The notes under the pieces: model-generated
Database searches by the model: none
The model's input: only the letters and a program-made list of their open reading frames with translations
Told to the model about the DNA's origin: nothing
Part shown: positions 11,201-22,852 of the stretch, piece after piece
Position numbering within the stretch: position 1 is the first letter of the stretch
How the letters are laid out: every line of letters starts with the position of its first letter
Made by a program: the position numbers and the translations under genes
Source of the DNA: Physcia stellaris
Lineage: Eukaryota; Ascomycota; Lecanoromycetes; Caliciales; Physciaceae
DNA length: 64,000 bases
NCBI GenBank assembly: GCA_018902385.1
Contig: JABSSW010000017.1
Span: forward strand, 372,001-436,000
Direction: 5' to 3'

Positions 11201-14129
11201 AACAAGGTGAAGAAAATCAACGGTAGTTTATTGTACAGATTCTCAATGATAAGACAATTGTGCAGCAAGCCAAAGTATGTGCGGATAGAATCCAAACAAG
11301 GGTACAGCGAGGTAGAGCAAAATGGATGGGTGCCAGATCAAAATTCGACTGTTTTGGGTTGGAAATACAAGCAAGCATGATGTGGAAGTGTCAAAGAAAA
11401 GAAGTACAAAGGACTAGCAAAGTGCTAGCACTTATTCACTACCTTACAACACTGACTCAATCTCCGAGATTCAGGGACATGTTGTCACTTACCTTACTGA
11501 CAGTTGTCCCTCTGACAGGTCCATTCCTGGTATTTTGATTACCAGTCCCTGCATCTATGGCTGCAGCACCACCTATCATTTGTGAGCCTGCTCCCCCTCG
11601 ACGTTTCTTGTTCTCTTTGCCTGCACTCGGAGGAGGTGCAAAGTTTCCGACTGGTGGCATTTTCATTTCGGGTTTTGGAGTATGAGTTTGGTTAGCTGAG
11701 ATGCCGGCCATGTACCCCGTGTCCCCACGAACATTACTGAGCATAGCAGCTTCTTCAGTAGCTTGGCGAGCTGCGGCCTGTTGTTGTGCTAGTTTAGCAT
11801 GCGCTGCTGACTCTGGCAGAAATTGTTTGAAGTCCTCGAGAAGATCGGGAGCGGTGCTGAACAACTCAGTGACTTGTGTGTATACATCCTGGATAGGTTT
11901 TGACTCTCGTTGGTAAGTTTGTAGGATCTCAAGAAATGACTTATAGATCTCAGGTTGTGAGGAGAAGCGGGTCTGTGGTGATCAGAGTTCTATGTCGGCA
12001 ACAGAGAGCGCGATGGGAAACGTACCTTGATCTTGTTGACATAGCCAATTGCATGATTGAACTCCACAGGACCTCGTTTCTCCATCCCAATTTGATTACC
12101 ACCAGCTAGAACCGAGCCCGCATTGCTGACACTGGTCATCCCAGGACCCATAACTGCGGCAGAGATCCCACTTGGAGAACGCGCTACTGGCAGCTGACTC
12201 GAGCCGCCGTTGGTCGCAATTGCGGACGCAACGTGAGACAAATTGGACACTCCACGCTGCTCTTGCCTATGCGCTGCTTCTACAGCGGTCACTTGGTCGT
12301 CTCGATCGTACACAATACCATTCTCTGGACCGGGAGCGGATTGATTGCCGTATTGCAGGCCTCCCAAACGTCCGTTTGGATGATACTGGCTTTCAGAACC
12401 TATCTCTGACTGATCTTGCTGCTGTGGACCCCATTCTCCACTGGAGTGAGCGTCCGAATATGGACCTTGCCGAATGAGAGACATACCACTCTCGGGTCCT
12501 GGGGGCCCATTCATTACACTCATAAAGCGATTCGGTCCTGCTGGCATTTGAGAAACCGTGGTGCCCATTGGTGTCGTCACCCGGATGGCGTTAGGATCAT
12601 CTTGAGTTCCGCACTCAATTCTATAACCTGGAGGAAGGAAAGTATTAAACCCCTGAATCAGTTCAGGATGACCTGCGAAGAGGTTTGATACGCGATCGAT
12701 AACACCTGGAGTATCAATGCTAATGAAATGAATTAGTCAAGGCAAAGTATCGAAATCATTAGAGACTCACGCTTGGCTTTTGAAATCCTTCATGATATCC
12801 AGGAATCGATTATAGACGTCAGGGTGGTCAACAAATCGGACTTTGACTTGGTCCAGGTAACTCAAAGCATCCTGTGCCATGGTTAGAGACTATTACTCCA
12901 GCGATGTTTGGATCGAATCCATAGTCTGTGTTATGCTGACGATGATTACGGAAATCGGTTATCAATAGATTGATTGCAATGCACAGTGGACAAGAGGTCG
13001 AAATTACTGATTGCTGGAGTACAGAATCTCGGAGGGTGCGAGTGGACTTACGTTGAGTATTGGCTGCTGAGCACCCTGTGACAGAGCTGCAGGTAGCTGC
13101 TGCATGGCATCAGGGCCGACTGGGTTTAACAGCTGTTGCGCTGGGATCATTTGCTGGCCTTGTTGAATGAAGCTCGTACGTGGTGAGGGCTCCCTAGCAG
13201 CCTGCATACCGTTGGCAAACACATTACCGGGCCCAGCAGGAGCTCCGAGCGGTGCGGACGCAGGATTCGAAGGCATGCTCGAACCAATATGCTGATGATT
13301 AAGGATACCATTTGGGCCATGCAATGTCGCAGGAATCCTTGATGCAACTGGTTGCTGGATTGTGATTGAACCGGTGTGATTCTCCAGAGGTGAATGATGT
13401 TGTTCTCGTTGCTGCTCTCGTAGTTCATTTTCTCTTTCGTATTCACGCTGCGCCATTTGTTCATGTTGCTGTCTTCTCTCCATTTCCATTTCTCTTTCAC
13501 GCGCATTTTCACGCTCGATGTCATGCATGGCCTGAGCTGATTGTTGCTGCTGTTGAATTGCGGAGTTCAGCGCTGGCAGAGAGTATCCAGAAACGGCAAC
13601 CTGGTGCTGCACGTTAGGAGGGGAATGTTGTTGCTGAAAGGAAGGTTGCGTTTGGGGGATTTGCAGAGGGGATCCTTGACTTAGAGAGGTCGGAATTCCC
13701 ATAGGGTGACCGTTGGCTTGGCCGCTATAGAAAGGCCCTTCACTCGACCCCGTCAGCCAATGAGATCACTTTCGATATCGATGGGCGAAGCTGAAGCATT
13801 TAACTGCCATCAGCGCAGAGTATGCTCACCATTCTGTGATAGTGGGCCAGGTATCTGGGGTGATGGTTGCATAGAATGACCCGAGCTATATAATAAGTCA
13901 AGATCAGCGAACTGTGCAAGATCCGTAGCTATCTGAGCCTCCATTTCGAGATCCCAGATCATTGCTTCTCGATCGACCTTCAAGCAGGCCTTTATATCGG
14001 AATGGTTATAATAACTCACCCAAAGCTTCCCAGGGGTCTCTGCTGCCCTGATATATGAAGGTCACTGTTTGTTTGGCCTGCGCCAGCACCCGAAGGCGGT
14101 GGCCATCCGCTTCCAGATTGCGGATTCAT
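8278..14129 (-). CDS. SIN3: SIN3 transcriptional co-repressor scaffold
   Basis: Scaffold of the Rpd3/Sin3 histone deacetylase complex in the nucleus. Exons found: 14129-14020, 13885-13830, 13737-13052, 12871-12771, 12719-12026, 11972-11493, an exon starting between about 11230 and 11150 and ending at 10258, 10204-8990, and 8884 onwards. The third exon is Gln-rich. PAH1 spans the fourth and fifth exons ([13 protein letters not shown] to [11 protein letters not shown]), PAH2 the fifth and sixth ([10 protein letters not shown] to LEDFKQFLP), and PAH3 begins [20 protein letters not shown]. The Sin3 core domain follows ([30 protein letters not shown]), then the C-terminal Sin3a domain ([16 protein letters not shown]). 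The acceptor near 11200 is unresolved. The conserved tail continues only if the frame changes at a run of five C (8503-8507); as written the frame stops at 8459, while the tail-like frame runs to 8278. Confidence 0.93.
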
Positions 14130-14997
14130 GTCGAAACCGTCTTGGTATGTCTCAGGGCACCGCTTCCCGTGACTGAAAGGTGAACGTTGAACGCGCTTCC
14201 TCGGCGAGGAAGTTCCGAGTAGATTCAGAGGCTTGGTAAAAACTTCAAGGCGACGAACGCGGCGTGAGAGTGAGTACTGGGTAACAAGCTTAGATCAGAT
14301 GCTTGTACAAAGTTTAATGACAGAAGTAGTTGAAAGCTGAGTCTTTGAGCGCGCAACCTGTCGCTCGGCGCGCGACGAGACAGGCGCAGTCGGTTCAGGG
14401 TAGTGAGGGTATGAGAGTAATGTATCTATAGACAAGAAGGTATTGCGACTTGGTTGATTTGGGTTGTGGGTTGGGAGTTTGAGCTTCACAGGGGTCTTTG
14501 GAACAAGAGCGTCATAAATCCACGCTAAACTCCGTGGCTGCATGTCCTTCCGTACTAAGTACAACTCGCTAAAGCCGAGCCGACAGGGATCCGCGATACG
14601 CCTTATTCCCTAAGGAACTTGATATGCCTCAGGCACCTTGGATCAGAAAAGAAAAGTACCCTGGAATTGTCATGAATCTACCACGTCTTGGAGGCAACGG
14701 TAGATGCACAATGTACCCAGCTAAAGCTGTTGTCGTGACTTTACGACTCCATGGCTCTGGGGTTGGTGATGCGAATTCAGGCTCGCTGATGACAAGCAGT
14801 CCATTGTGGAGCATGTTCCATTCAAGCATATTGATTCATGGGTATCATTGTCATGCTTCGTCTCATCATTCTTCGCTAGATATCATGGGTATACAATATG
14901 TACAAGTCTGTCTCAAATTCCTGCAAAAATCCCAAGGAGAGGTTTCCTTGCCTGGAAACCCCTCAACAAATGTCACTTCCCTTCCCAATCTCTAAGA
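14130..14997. promoter_or_regulatory. SIN3 upstream region
   Basis: This 868-bp interval holds the SIN3 promoter and 5' UTR (reading leftwards from 14130) and the 3' flank of the FAS1 gene. A GCGCGC-rich patch lies at about 14350-14375. No individual factor site can be assigned with confidence, and no gene is recognised. Confidence 0.35.
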
Positions 14998-15712
14998 TCA
15001 TTGGTAATTCATGACTCCTTTGAGGATCCACACCTCACCATTGGACACTCGACTTGCCACGCTCGATACCTCGATATCGCCAGGTTGGACCTTTGAATCT
15101 CCCACTCAGCATACTATTTTGCGTGTCTTCAGGCATACTCACAGTCTTCTTGCCACTCTTGTTCTCCCACCACACTTTCCCACCGCCCACCGAATCGACT
15201 TTCTCGCCTTCTTTCCAGGGACTGGCAGGCACAATGTGCGCCTCTACAAACTTCCTCAAATTATGCTGCGCTCGGTCCTCGCCATCGGATCCCCCGTAGG
15301 CATTTTGACCTATCTCCTCATAGTCTTTCGGGTCTTCCCACGGCTTTCTTGGTAGCTTCAGGATCTCCGAGTTGAGCGGCGCCAGTACGGTTGTATTTTG
15401 AGAGCCGTTGTCTAAGCGACTGGAGATGCTGTCAATATCTCGAGTGAACCCAGCGAAGATATTGATCGCGCGATCTCTGCCTATCACGTCGGAAATGATT
15501 ATATCGTCACCACCGCCTTCTGAGCCCTCAGTGGCTTCTTTGGAAGGAGGCATTACAATGTTGGGAATGTTCATGATGGGCTCCTGGTGAGTAGAAGCGG
15601 GATTTGTAAGACGGGAGACTCGATCGAGGAAATCGGACAAGAAAAGCTGAGACAGGGCTGACGGCACTTGAAGCGTGACTGTAAGAAGAAGAACAAGACC
15701 TGAGGATTTCAT
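14998..15712 (-). CDS. Secreted or ER FAS1 (fasciclin) domain protein
   Basis: Two exons (15712-15143 and 15090-14998) give 220 aa. Residues 1-21 form a signal peptide (MKSSGLVLLLTVTLQVPSAL). After a short linker one FAS1 domain is visible: DVIGRDRAINIFAGFTRDID, then NTTVLAPLNSEILKLPRKPW (the fasciclin 'TVLAPLN' block), then an H-block (LRKFVEAHIVP), and the closing GEVWILKGVMNYQ contributed by exon 2. Resembles the single-FAS1 fungal proteins related to yeast YDR262W and S. pombe SPAC22H12.05c, whose role is unclear (wall or vacuole). Only exon 2 supplies the conserved last strand, which fixes the intron. No GPI signal is visible. Confidence 0.82.
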
Positions 15713-16404
15713 AGCGGTTTAGGATCTGATTCGCGAAGGTGGAAAGAAATGCAAAGGTGACGTTGCGGGTAATCAGGATGTTGCGTGGTGTGGACATAGC
15801 AAGAAGCATGTCGTTTAGGCTGGTTATAAATCTACGCGTGTTGTTTTACTCATGCTCACATCTGGATTGAACATTAAATGCCCAACGTTCATGAACATAC
15901 TACTCAGTACATGGTAACGTGTAATTATGGCGACGTCACCTACCGTGAGGTCTTGTCGTCCTGAAAGTATATTCCATAGCATTTAGAATGATCAGATGAC
16001 GGAGAGAAGCCGGAAAAAGCTGGGGTTAACGACTTTCACATGCTTTTTGTCAGGTGTAGCTTACACCAACGCGCTTTCACGTCTCCGGATGCACTCAGAT
16101 ATGTGAAGATGGGGGTAACGCATGAATCTGTGACGGTAAAGTCGCCGAGGCCTAAGGTCTACATCCTAGTATCATTCGTATGGTCTATGTCTTTGAGTGC
16201 GTCAGTGACCTCAACAGAGCCAATCACGGTCTGTGTCAACTCCGCTGACCTCGCCTTGTCGAGCCTCGGCACATGTGGTGGAATAGCATCAACTCCGCCA
16301 CTAAATCACTGCCTTTCCTTCATGTCTGCAATTCTTCCTGAAGAAACTCCTCTCCGGCCTTTCTCATCTACCTCTTCGGTTTGAATCTTTCAACAGCTAA
16401 CATC
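15713..16404. promoter_or_regulatory. Shared upstream region of the FAS1 and fumarate reductase genes
   Basis: A 692-bp head-to-head interval that must contain both promoters. A 114-codon frame at 16040-16384 (+) has no known motif and I treat it as chance. No specific binding site is assignable. Confidence 0.4.
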
Positions 16405-18566
16405 ATGGCTCCGAGGATTATTGTCGTTGGCGGAGGCTGTGAGCTCAATGCCTTCCTATCCCTCGTTTGCCTGGAACTGACTTGTTGAAAGTGTCTGGTC
16501 TGAGTGCTGCACATACCGTATACCTTGCTGGAGGCAATGTCTTATTACTGGATAAGAACAGTATGTTACAAGGGTCTCAATGAACAAAATTATTGCTGAG
16601 GTCTTTGTTTAGACTTCTTCGGAGGAAACTCCACAAAAGCCACTTCTGGGATCAATGGTGCTCTTACAAGAACACAAGTCGACGAGAAGATTGGTGACAG
16701 CGTCAAACAGTTCTACGATGACACCCTCAAATCAGCACGAGACAAGGCTCGACCAGATCTAATCAAAGTTCTTACGTACAAGTCCTCAGCAGCAGTTGAA
16801 TGGCTGCAAGATGTCTTCAACCTGGACCTCACCCTGGTATCACGGTTAGGGTATGTCATGTTCTTATATGGTTGTTCTTGAGGATCAGCGCTGATGCACA
16901 TGTAGAGGTCACTCGCAACCCCGAACGCATCGTGGTCATGATGCCAAGTTCCCTGGCATGGCAATTACCTACGCCCTTATGCAGCGACTAGAAGAGCTCG
17001 TCGAGAGCGATCCCGAGCGAATTCAAATCATCAAGAAAGCCCGCGTCACCTCAGTCAACAAAGACGGCAACAAAGTCACTGGCGTCACCTACGAATTCAA
17101 TGGTGAGAAGAACTCAGTGGACGGCGTCGTCGTACTTGCAACAGGAGGTTACGCCGCGGATTTCTCAGAGACCAGTCTTCTAAAGAAGCACCGACCGGAC
17201 ACATACGACCTGGCCAGCACAAACGGTACCCACGCAACTGGCGACGGCCTCAAGATGCTAATGGAAATTGGCGGCCAAGGTATTGACCTCGACAAAGTCC
17301 AAGTCCACCCTACCGGTCTCGTCGACCCCAAAGATCCAGGCTCGAAATGGAAATTCCTAGCTGCAGAAGCTCTGCGTGGCGAGGGCGGTCTCCTCCTCAA
17401 CAGCGAAGGGCAACGCTTCTCTGACGAGCTCGGCCACCGCGACTACGTCTCTGGCGAGATGTGGAAGCAGAAAGAAGCCAAGAAATGGCCCATCCGTCTA
17501 GTCCTCAACTCCAAAGCCTCCAACGTCCTCGACTTCCATACACGGCACTATTCCGGTCGTGGGCTGATGAAGAAAATGACTGGGAAGGAATTGGCGAAGG
17601 AAATCGGTTGCTCGGAATCGACCCTCCAGAAGACCTTCACGGATTACAACGCCATTGCAGATGGCAAGCAAAAAGACCCCTTCGGCAAGAAATTCTTCCA
17701 CAACCTCCCCTTCGATATCTCCGATTCCTTCCACGTTGCACTCATGGAGCCCGTGCTACATTTCACGATGGGCGGCATCGAGATAAACGACAAAGCCCAA
17801 GTTCTCAACGCCGAAGGCGCTCCCTTCGACGGTTTATACGCATGTGGAGAACTCGCTGGCGGCGTCCACGGCGCGAATCGTCTCGGCGGCTCCTCGCTGC
17901 TGGGATGCGTGGTGTATGGTCGTGTAGCGGGTGAGAGCGCAGCGCAGTATCTCTTCCAGAAGGTGCTCACAGGCGGTGTGTCCACTGCTGCGCAGCGCCT
18001 GGGCCAGATATCACTGCACATCGACCCTTCGACACCCGGTCGTATCTCCGTTGAGTGGGCCGATGGCGCTGCCCAGTCCTCTTCCTCTTCCTCCTCATCA
18101 TCGTCATCAACTCCCTCGGTAGGAACCTCAACCACGACCGCGCAGTCGCAGAAATCCGTCGCGCCGGTCATGAAAGGCGGGAAAGCCGACAGCGCCGATC
18201 CAGGCAAAGTCAACAAGCCGACAGACCCCGTAGAGTTCAAGGTTCCGGAGAAGGAATTCAGCATGGCGGAGGTGGAGAAGCATAACAAGAAAGACGATCT
18301 TTGGATCGTGGTTAAGGGGGTGGTGCTGGACGTGACGAATTGGCTGGATGAGCACCCGGGGGGACCGCAGGCGCTGTTCAGTCATATGGGAAGGGATGCT
18401 ACTGAGGGTATGTATTTTCGACTCTTGATCTCGTGAGGAGATTGGATTGAAGGCTGACGGAGGGGCAGAATTCGAGATGTTGCATGATGATGAAGTCATT
18501 CCGAAATACGCTGCGAATATCGTCATTGGTCGTGTGGAGGGACAGACGCCGAGCTTGGAGATATGA
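16405..18566 (+). CDS. FAD-dependent fumarate reductase (Osm1/Frd type) with C-terminal cytochrome b5 domain
   Basis: Reduces fumarate to succinate with electrons from reduced flavins, reoxidising cofactors in cytosol, ER or mitochondria. Five exons (16405-16438, 16492-16560, 16613-16850, 16906-18407, 18469-18566) give 646 aa. Residues 4-17 are the FAD dinucleotide fold (IIVVGGGLSGLSAA). GGNSTKATSGIN, HRGHDAKFPG, VHPTG, and GQRFSDELGHRDY carry the flavin contacts and the substrate/active-site region; GANRLGGSSLLGCVVYGR closes the FAD domain. A linker with ten consecutive Ser (about residues 485-495) leads to a cytochrome b5 domain containing the haem ligand motif HPGG (VLDVTNWLDEHPGG). There is no obvious signal peptide or HDEL. 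The b5 fusion is seen directly; an electron-relay role for it is inference. Confidence 0.92.
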
Positions 18567-19145
18567 GCTGTGAGAATAGCCAAGGGGCTGGTGATAGGAA
18601 GCGCGAAGCAGGAAGCACGATGGCCTCCGGCTTAGAGGTGGTGCTATGGGCGATGAGTGCTTGCCCTTTAGGGGGCGCTGGAGTTGGGAGCCTCCATGTT
18701 GTATGTTGTGTCGATAGCAAACGTTACATATTCTTAGGGAATCGAGGATTGGAAATCTCTTATCCCCGGGTTCGAGACTTGTATATCGCGTCCCAGATTT
18801 CGATCTGATGCGAGTAGTACCGATCTTTTGTTCGGCACGAATCTTATGATCTGACAATTCGACGATTCCACGAAACGGTGAGATGACGTATCCACGATTC
18901 AAGAAATCGCCTTGAACACAACAGCAGGCATCACGATCTCAAAAGCCAGAATCAAAGCAGAAGACCAATATATAGCGTTGAAGCAACACCAGCTATGCAG
19001 CGACACTCCATCCCCAAAGCTAGCATAATCTCATTCCCAAAACGGCCACAAACACTACCACCAGCACCACAACCTCTAACTATCCCACAACAACCACAAA
19101 TACCACCCCAACCCCACGCCCGCCACCACCCTCACTCCCTCCACG
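18567..19145. other. Convergent 3' intergenic region
   Basis: Between the 3' ends of the fumarate reductase and TED1-like genes. The part at 19040-19145 is C/A-rich and continues into low-complexity 3' coding sequence of the neighbour. Nothing else is recognised. Confidence 0.4.
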
Positions 19146-21203
19146 TCAACTCCCACACCGCGACCAACCCACCTTTCCTCCTCCCCCTCTTGTCCCCCTC
19201 CCCAAATCAACTTCATCCCACCCATTTCCCCTTTTATTATACTCATTACCTCCTTGACTATGCTCCTTTCCCGCCCTGTCACTATCCCTAGCAGCAGGCA
19301 GAGCATACCCCTTAAACGGGCTCGCGCTCCTGGCCCGATTCGCATTCGAGCGCACCGCGAGCCCGCTCTGGGAGGCGTGGGTTGAGAGCGCGGAGGCGGC
19401 TTTGGCGTCTGCGTTTGGCGTTGGGGCTGGGGTGTGGGGTTTGGAGAGGGGGAGGAGCGGGCTCAAGGACCCATTTGCAGTAGAAGATGAGGAGGAGGAG
19501 GAGGGTTTGGGAGGGCGGTAGACGGTGAGGATGGAGCTGAGTGTGAGGCTTAGGAGCGTGAGGGCGAGGAGGTAGGCGTAGCGGGTCAGGATGGAGAGTT
19601 GGTCTGGGAGGAGGCAGAGGTGGGATTGGAGGGTTCTGCTTTGTGGTGAGGGGTTGTCTGTGGTGGTGGATGTGGTAGGGGTGATGGCTTTCCCGTTCGC
19701 GTCGAGGGGGTTCCAGAGGCTGAGCAGCAGGAAGCCGGGCTTTCGGACGCCCATGGCCCAGGACATGGATTTGACGGTTATTTCCCTTATGCCCCCGTTC
19801 TTGGAGGTGTAGCCGCGGTGGACGACTTCGCAGTAGTCGTGGTCGTCGCCGGAGAAGACGTGTTCGATGTCTCCGATTTTTTCGATCAGCTCTTTTGAGA
19901 CTTCGGGTGTGAGGACGTTTTGATACTGGACGCCGGCTTCTACTCGAATGGCATTTCGTTCGTCGTTTTCGAGTAGCTCGCCTACTTCATTTTTGCTTTG
20001 AGGGTAACGTTCACGAAGAGGCCCACATGGTGTACCTGATCCTCGATAAAGAGGTACGTGGGTGAGGAGTATCGAAGGGATATCACCGTCCACTGGTCCG
20101 TATGTTGGAGCTTGGGGTAAGTGCAGTAGATCAGAGTCGAGGTCGAACACTTGACGGTCTAGAGGCTCGTTCTCTGGCTTGCCTTGACCTGCTCTTAAGT
20201 ACCGATGCATCATACGGGTTTTCTCATCTTTGACGCCCAAAAGCCAATCTTCTGTGGGGCCCCAGATGTCTTCGGGCTTGCGATCTCCCGAATCCACCGC
20301 CTCTTGATTGGGTTGCCCTTTGGCACTCAGCGAGACCGTATCAACAGATACAAACGTATGATTTCCAATCAGATCGACTCGATTGCCGCTCCCAAAGTAG
20401 GCAGCGAACCGTTTCCTGACTGGCAATCGTATGCCCATGCCAAGTCCCAAGTCATGATTTCCTGGAAGCCCAGCAATGATTTTCCGAAGGCGCCTGTTGT
20501 CTGAATGCTCAAGCCAGGGGCCCATGAATATTCTATTAAATCTGTAGTATTCTCTCAACCAGAAATCCTCTCCGTATTTCCTCCACTGCTTCTCCGAGCT
20601 CAGCCTGTCCTTCTCACCGGTCGGTGTCGACCATTCGCGCCCTCCATCAAATAGATCACCAAGAAAAAGGACACTCTCTGGATCTAAAGTATGTTGCAGC
20701 TGACGAAAGGATTTTCGAAGATACATGTCCGTATGGTGGACGGTAAAGGTTGACAGCGGCCATGGGCGGCCAGGATAGGTATGTGGATCCACCAATTGAG
20801 GATCGGCGAGCAAGATAGCATGGTGCGGGACCGCTTCTGTAGGCTTTTTTTATTGAAGTCAGTAACACTGTTCACCCTGAAAATCTGGTCTCACCGTCTT
20901 GGTGGGAAGAGTACTCACCCACTTCTCCCAATTGTCCCAGCTACATTTTTCAATGCTATGCCTAAAGACTGCTCTTTCGCCCCACCATAAGGTGAAACCC
21001 CAAAGGATTATGAGCAATAAAGGAAGAAGTCGCGCCGTTCGAGACTGAGGCACCGGCTGTGCGCTGCGACCATGATTGAATCTAGACCAAACCCGTGGGC
21101 TAAAGAGAGCCAATAGGCTCCTGTGAAGACGACGCCCTAGATCTTGGTTTTTCTCATACTTTTGCTCGAATATCGGTGGACCCTGGCGATATGAAGATGT
21201 CAT
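19146..21203 (-). CDS. TED1/CDC1-like ER metallophosphoesterase (GPI-anchor remodelling)
   Basis: Family members remove ethanolamine phosphate from GPI-anchor mannoses in the ER and so affect export of GPI proteins. Two exons (21203-20919 and 20843-19146) give 660 aa. A single N-terminal membrane segment (LLPLLLIILWGFTLWW, about residues 57-75) leads into the calcineurin-type metallophosphoesterase core. Metal-binding blocks visible: LADPQLVDPHTYPG, FLGDLFDGG, GLPGNHDLG, LTHVPLYRG and FSGDDHDYCE. A second hydrophobic helix (YAYLLALTLLSLTLSSILTV) lies in the C-terminal part, followed by a Ser/Pro/Ala-rich cytoplasmic or lumenal tail. The acceptor at 20843 was chosen because it restores WPTEAVPHHAILLADPQ. 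TED1 and CDC1 homologues cannot be told apart by eye. Confidence 0.87.
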
Positions 21204-21478
21204 GGTAGATTTTCCTTAGGGGGCGTCTTGCGGCGCATGGTGCTTGCGAATCTACTCCGTAAATGCCCAGGAGTTGAATGGATGATCTGTATATTGCATG
21301 AATCCGGAAGGTAAGAAGATTGCCTACAGTCGAATGATTGATACAAAGCACCGACGCTTTGTGAATTCCGCTATACGGGAGGAAGAGCGCGGAAAATGTG
21401 TTCTGTGATCATTGACCGAGCCCGTGAGCCTGCAGTCCCCTGCATGAGGTGAGAGGTAGGATTAGACGCTTCCGGAAT

Positions 21479-21548
21479 TATTGCTGTGTGCAAATACCTT
21501 TAGAATCCTTGGCGCCAAGGATTCTAAAGGTATTTGCACACAGCAATA
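21479..21548. repeat. 70-bp perfect palindrome (two 35-bp arms, no spacer)
   Basis: Positions 21479-21513 are the exact reverse complement of 21514-21548, meeting at a GGC|GCC centre. The match ends abruptly on both sides. It lies in the 659-bp gap (21204-21862) upstream of the TED1-like gene, next to AT-rich sequence, and no gene is recognised in that gap. It could fold into a cruciform or a 35-bp hairpin RNA, or be a fold-back artefact of library preparation or assembly. Confidence 0.97.
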
Positions 21549-21862
21549 TTCGCCGAGATATGATATCGGTTTTTTACGCTAATCCAAATTCGGCAATATT
21601 CGCTCTCCGCAGCAAGTTGAGTGGAATGGACGCTCAATAGGTACTTAAGACCAGGGCAGATAAATTTGATGGACACCCGAAACATCGACTTTTTGATTAA
21701 TTCGACCTGCTTTGATGACCTTCTCCGTCTCATACTCCAACCGCATCTTAGGAGGATCTCAACAGCGAACTATTTACTATCCAAAATCTCAATTCTAATC
21801 CACAAACAGATACAAGTCTAGTACCAACGTCTCCAACCACAGAGAAGGTAATTGCCATTCCA

Positions 21863-22852
21863 TCACGAAGGAAGCTGCTGAAAGTCTCGTCCACTACTCA
21901 ATTCTGGGTTAATTCCATTAAAGGGGGCTTCATATATATTCTGACTTTGATGTCCACTTTGTGCCTCCTTGTACGCCAGTAAATCCGCCTGAGACTTCTC
22001 TATACTTTTAGTCAGAATGTTGATTTTCCGTCGCGCAAGTATGAGGACCGCAAATCCGGCGAGCGCAACGAGTCCGACGGGTATTCCAACACCGAGGCCA
22101 ATGGCTAGGGCACTGTGGTCACTCGAGCGGACAGCAGTATTCGCAGTAGGTGTGCGTCCTTTTCCCCGTAGGACCAGCAGACACCGTGGCTGAACCCTTT
22201 GGGGTAGTTGGGTAATCGGTTGAGGCAGACGACATGGCTGAGCCCGTTGGGGTCGTTGGAGTAGCGGTGGAAGCAGATGACATGGCTGAATCCAATGAGG
22301 TAGCGCTGGAGGTTGATGATTGTAGGCCCAAGCTCGAGAGCTGATAATCACGCAGGACGATTTGGGCTATCCCATGTTCTGGCATTGTAAAGTTGTCTGT
22401 GGCACAAGTCTGATGATCACATGAGAGTAAGTGGCCATCGTCACACTTGAAAAGTCTCTGGCCTGCACTGGGGTTTTCTGCGCGATATCTCAGTTAACGA
22501 TTTCGGTTATAGAACAGTATGCCAGAGCCCGGTAATCGGTGAGGTAAGATAGAATCAGGACTAAAGAAAGAACTCTCACTTTTTAGGCATATCCCAGCAC
22601 ACTCAAGCGCTTTCCATGCGAGGTCAGTGCAAGAGCCTCTCGCATAATTCATGTCAATTATGTCCGCACAGAGGCCGTTATTAAGGCAGTATGAATCTCT
22701 CCGCAGCAGGAAGCCGAGGACCCTGTACTGGGACATGGGGTATCCGTAGAAGCTACTGAGCCATGAGGATAATAGCATGTCTCATCTGAAGCAGCTGCAC
22801 TGTGGACAAATACAGCAGAAAGATAGAAGCAAATTTGGAGTAATACGGACAA
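21863..22852 (-). pseudogene. Cell-surface protein with Cys-rich ectodomain, Ser/Thr stem and one membrane helix; frame broken twice
   Basis: Seen in order on the minus strand: a hydrophobic leader; a Cys-rich ectodomain beginning DETCYYPHGSVAS and going on to YCLNNGLCADIIDMNYARGS; an intron near 22500-22590; FKCDDGHLLSCDHQTCATD; a Ser/Thr-rich stem made of 16-aa repeats (GSAMSSASTATPTTPT type); then a helix ALAIGLGVGIPVGLVALAGF with basic stop-transfer residues and a polar tail. This is the plan of many Pezizomycotina wall-sensor-like proteins. The frame changes twice without a possible intron, near 22691-22702 and near 22158-22168 (a TTTTCCCC run). No in-frame ATG precedes the leader. Either a decaying gene or a gene with consensus errors; function unknown. 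Confidence 0.6.
22180..22325 (-). repeat. 48-bp tandem repeats encoding the Ser/Thr stem
   Basis: About three imperfect 48-bp copies, recognisable on the plus strand by the recurring ACATGGCTGA core and its variant CCGTGGCTGA. They encode repeated 16-residue units rich in Ser, Thr and Pro in the surface protein, the kind of stem that is usually O-mannosylated. Confidence 0.7.

Noticed and set aside
16040-16384. 114-codon frame just upstream of fumarate reductase
   Set aside because: No similarity or splice link to the downstream gene; it lies in the promoter gap.
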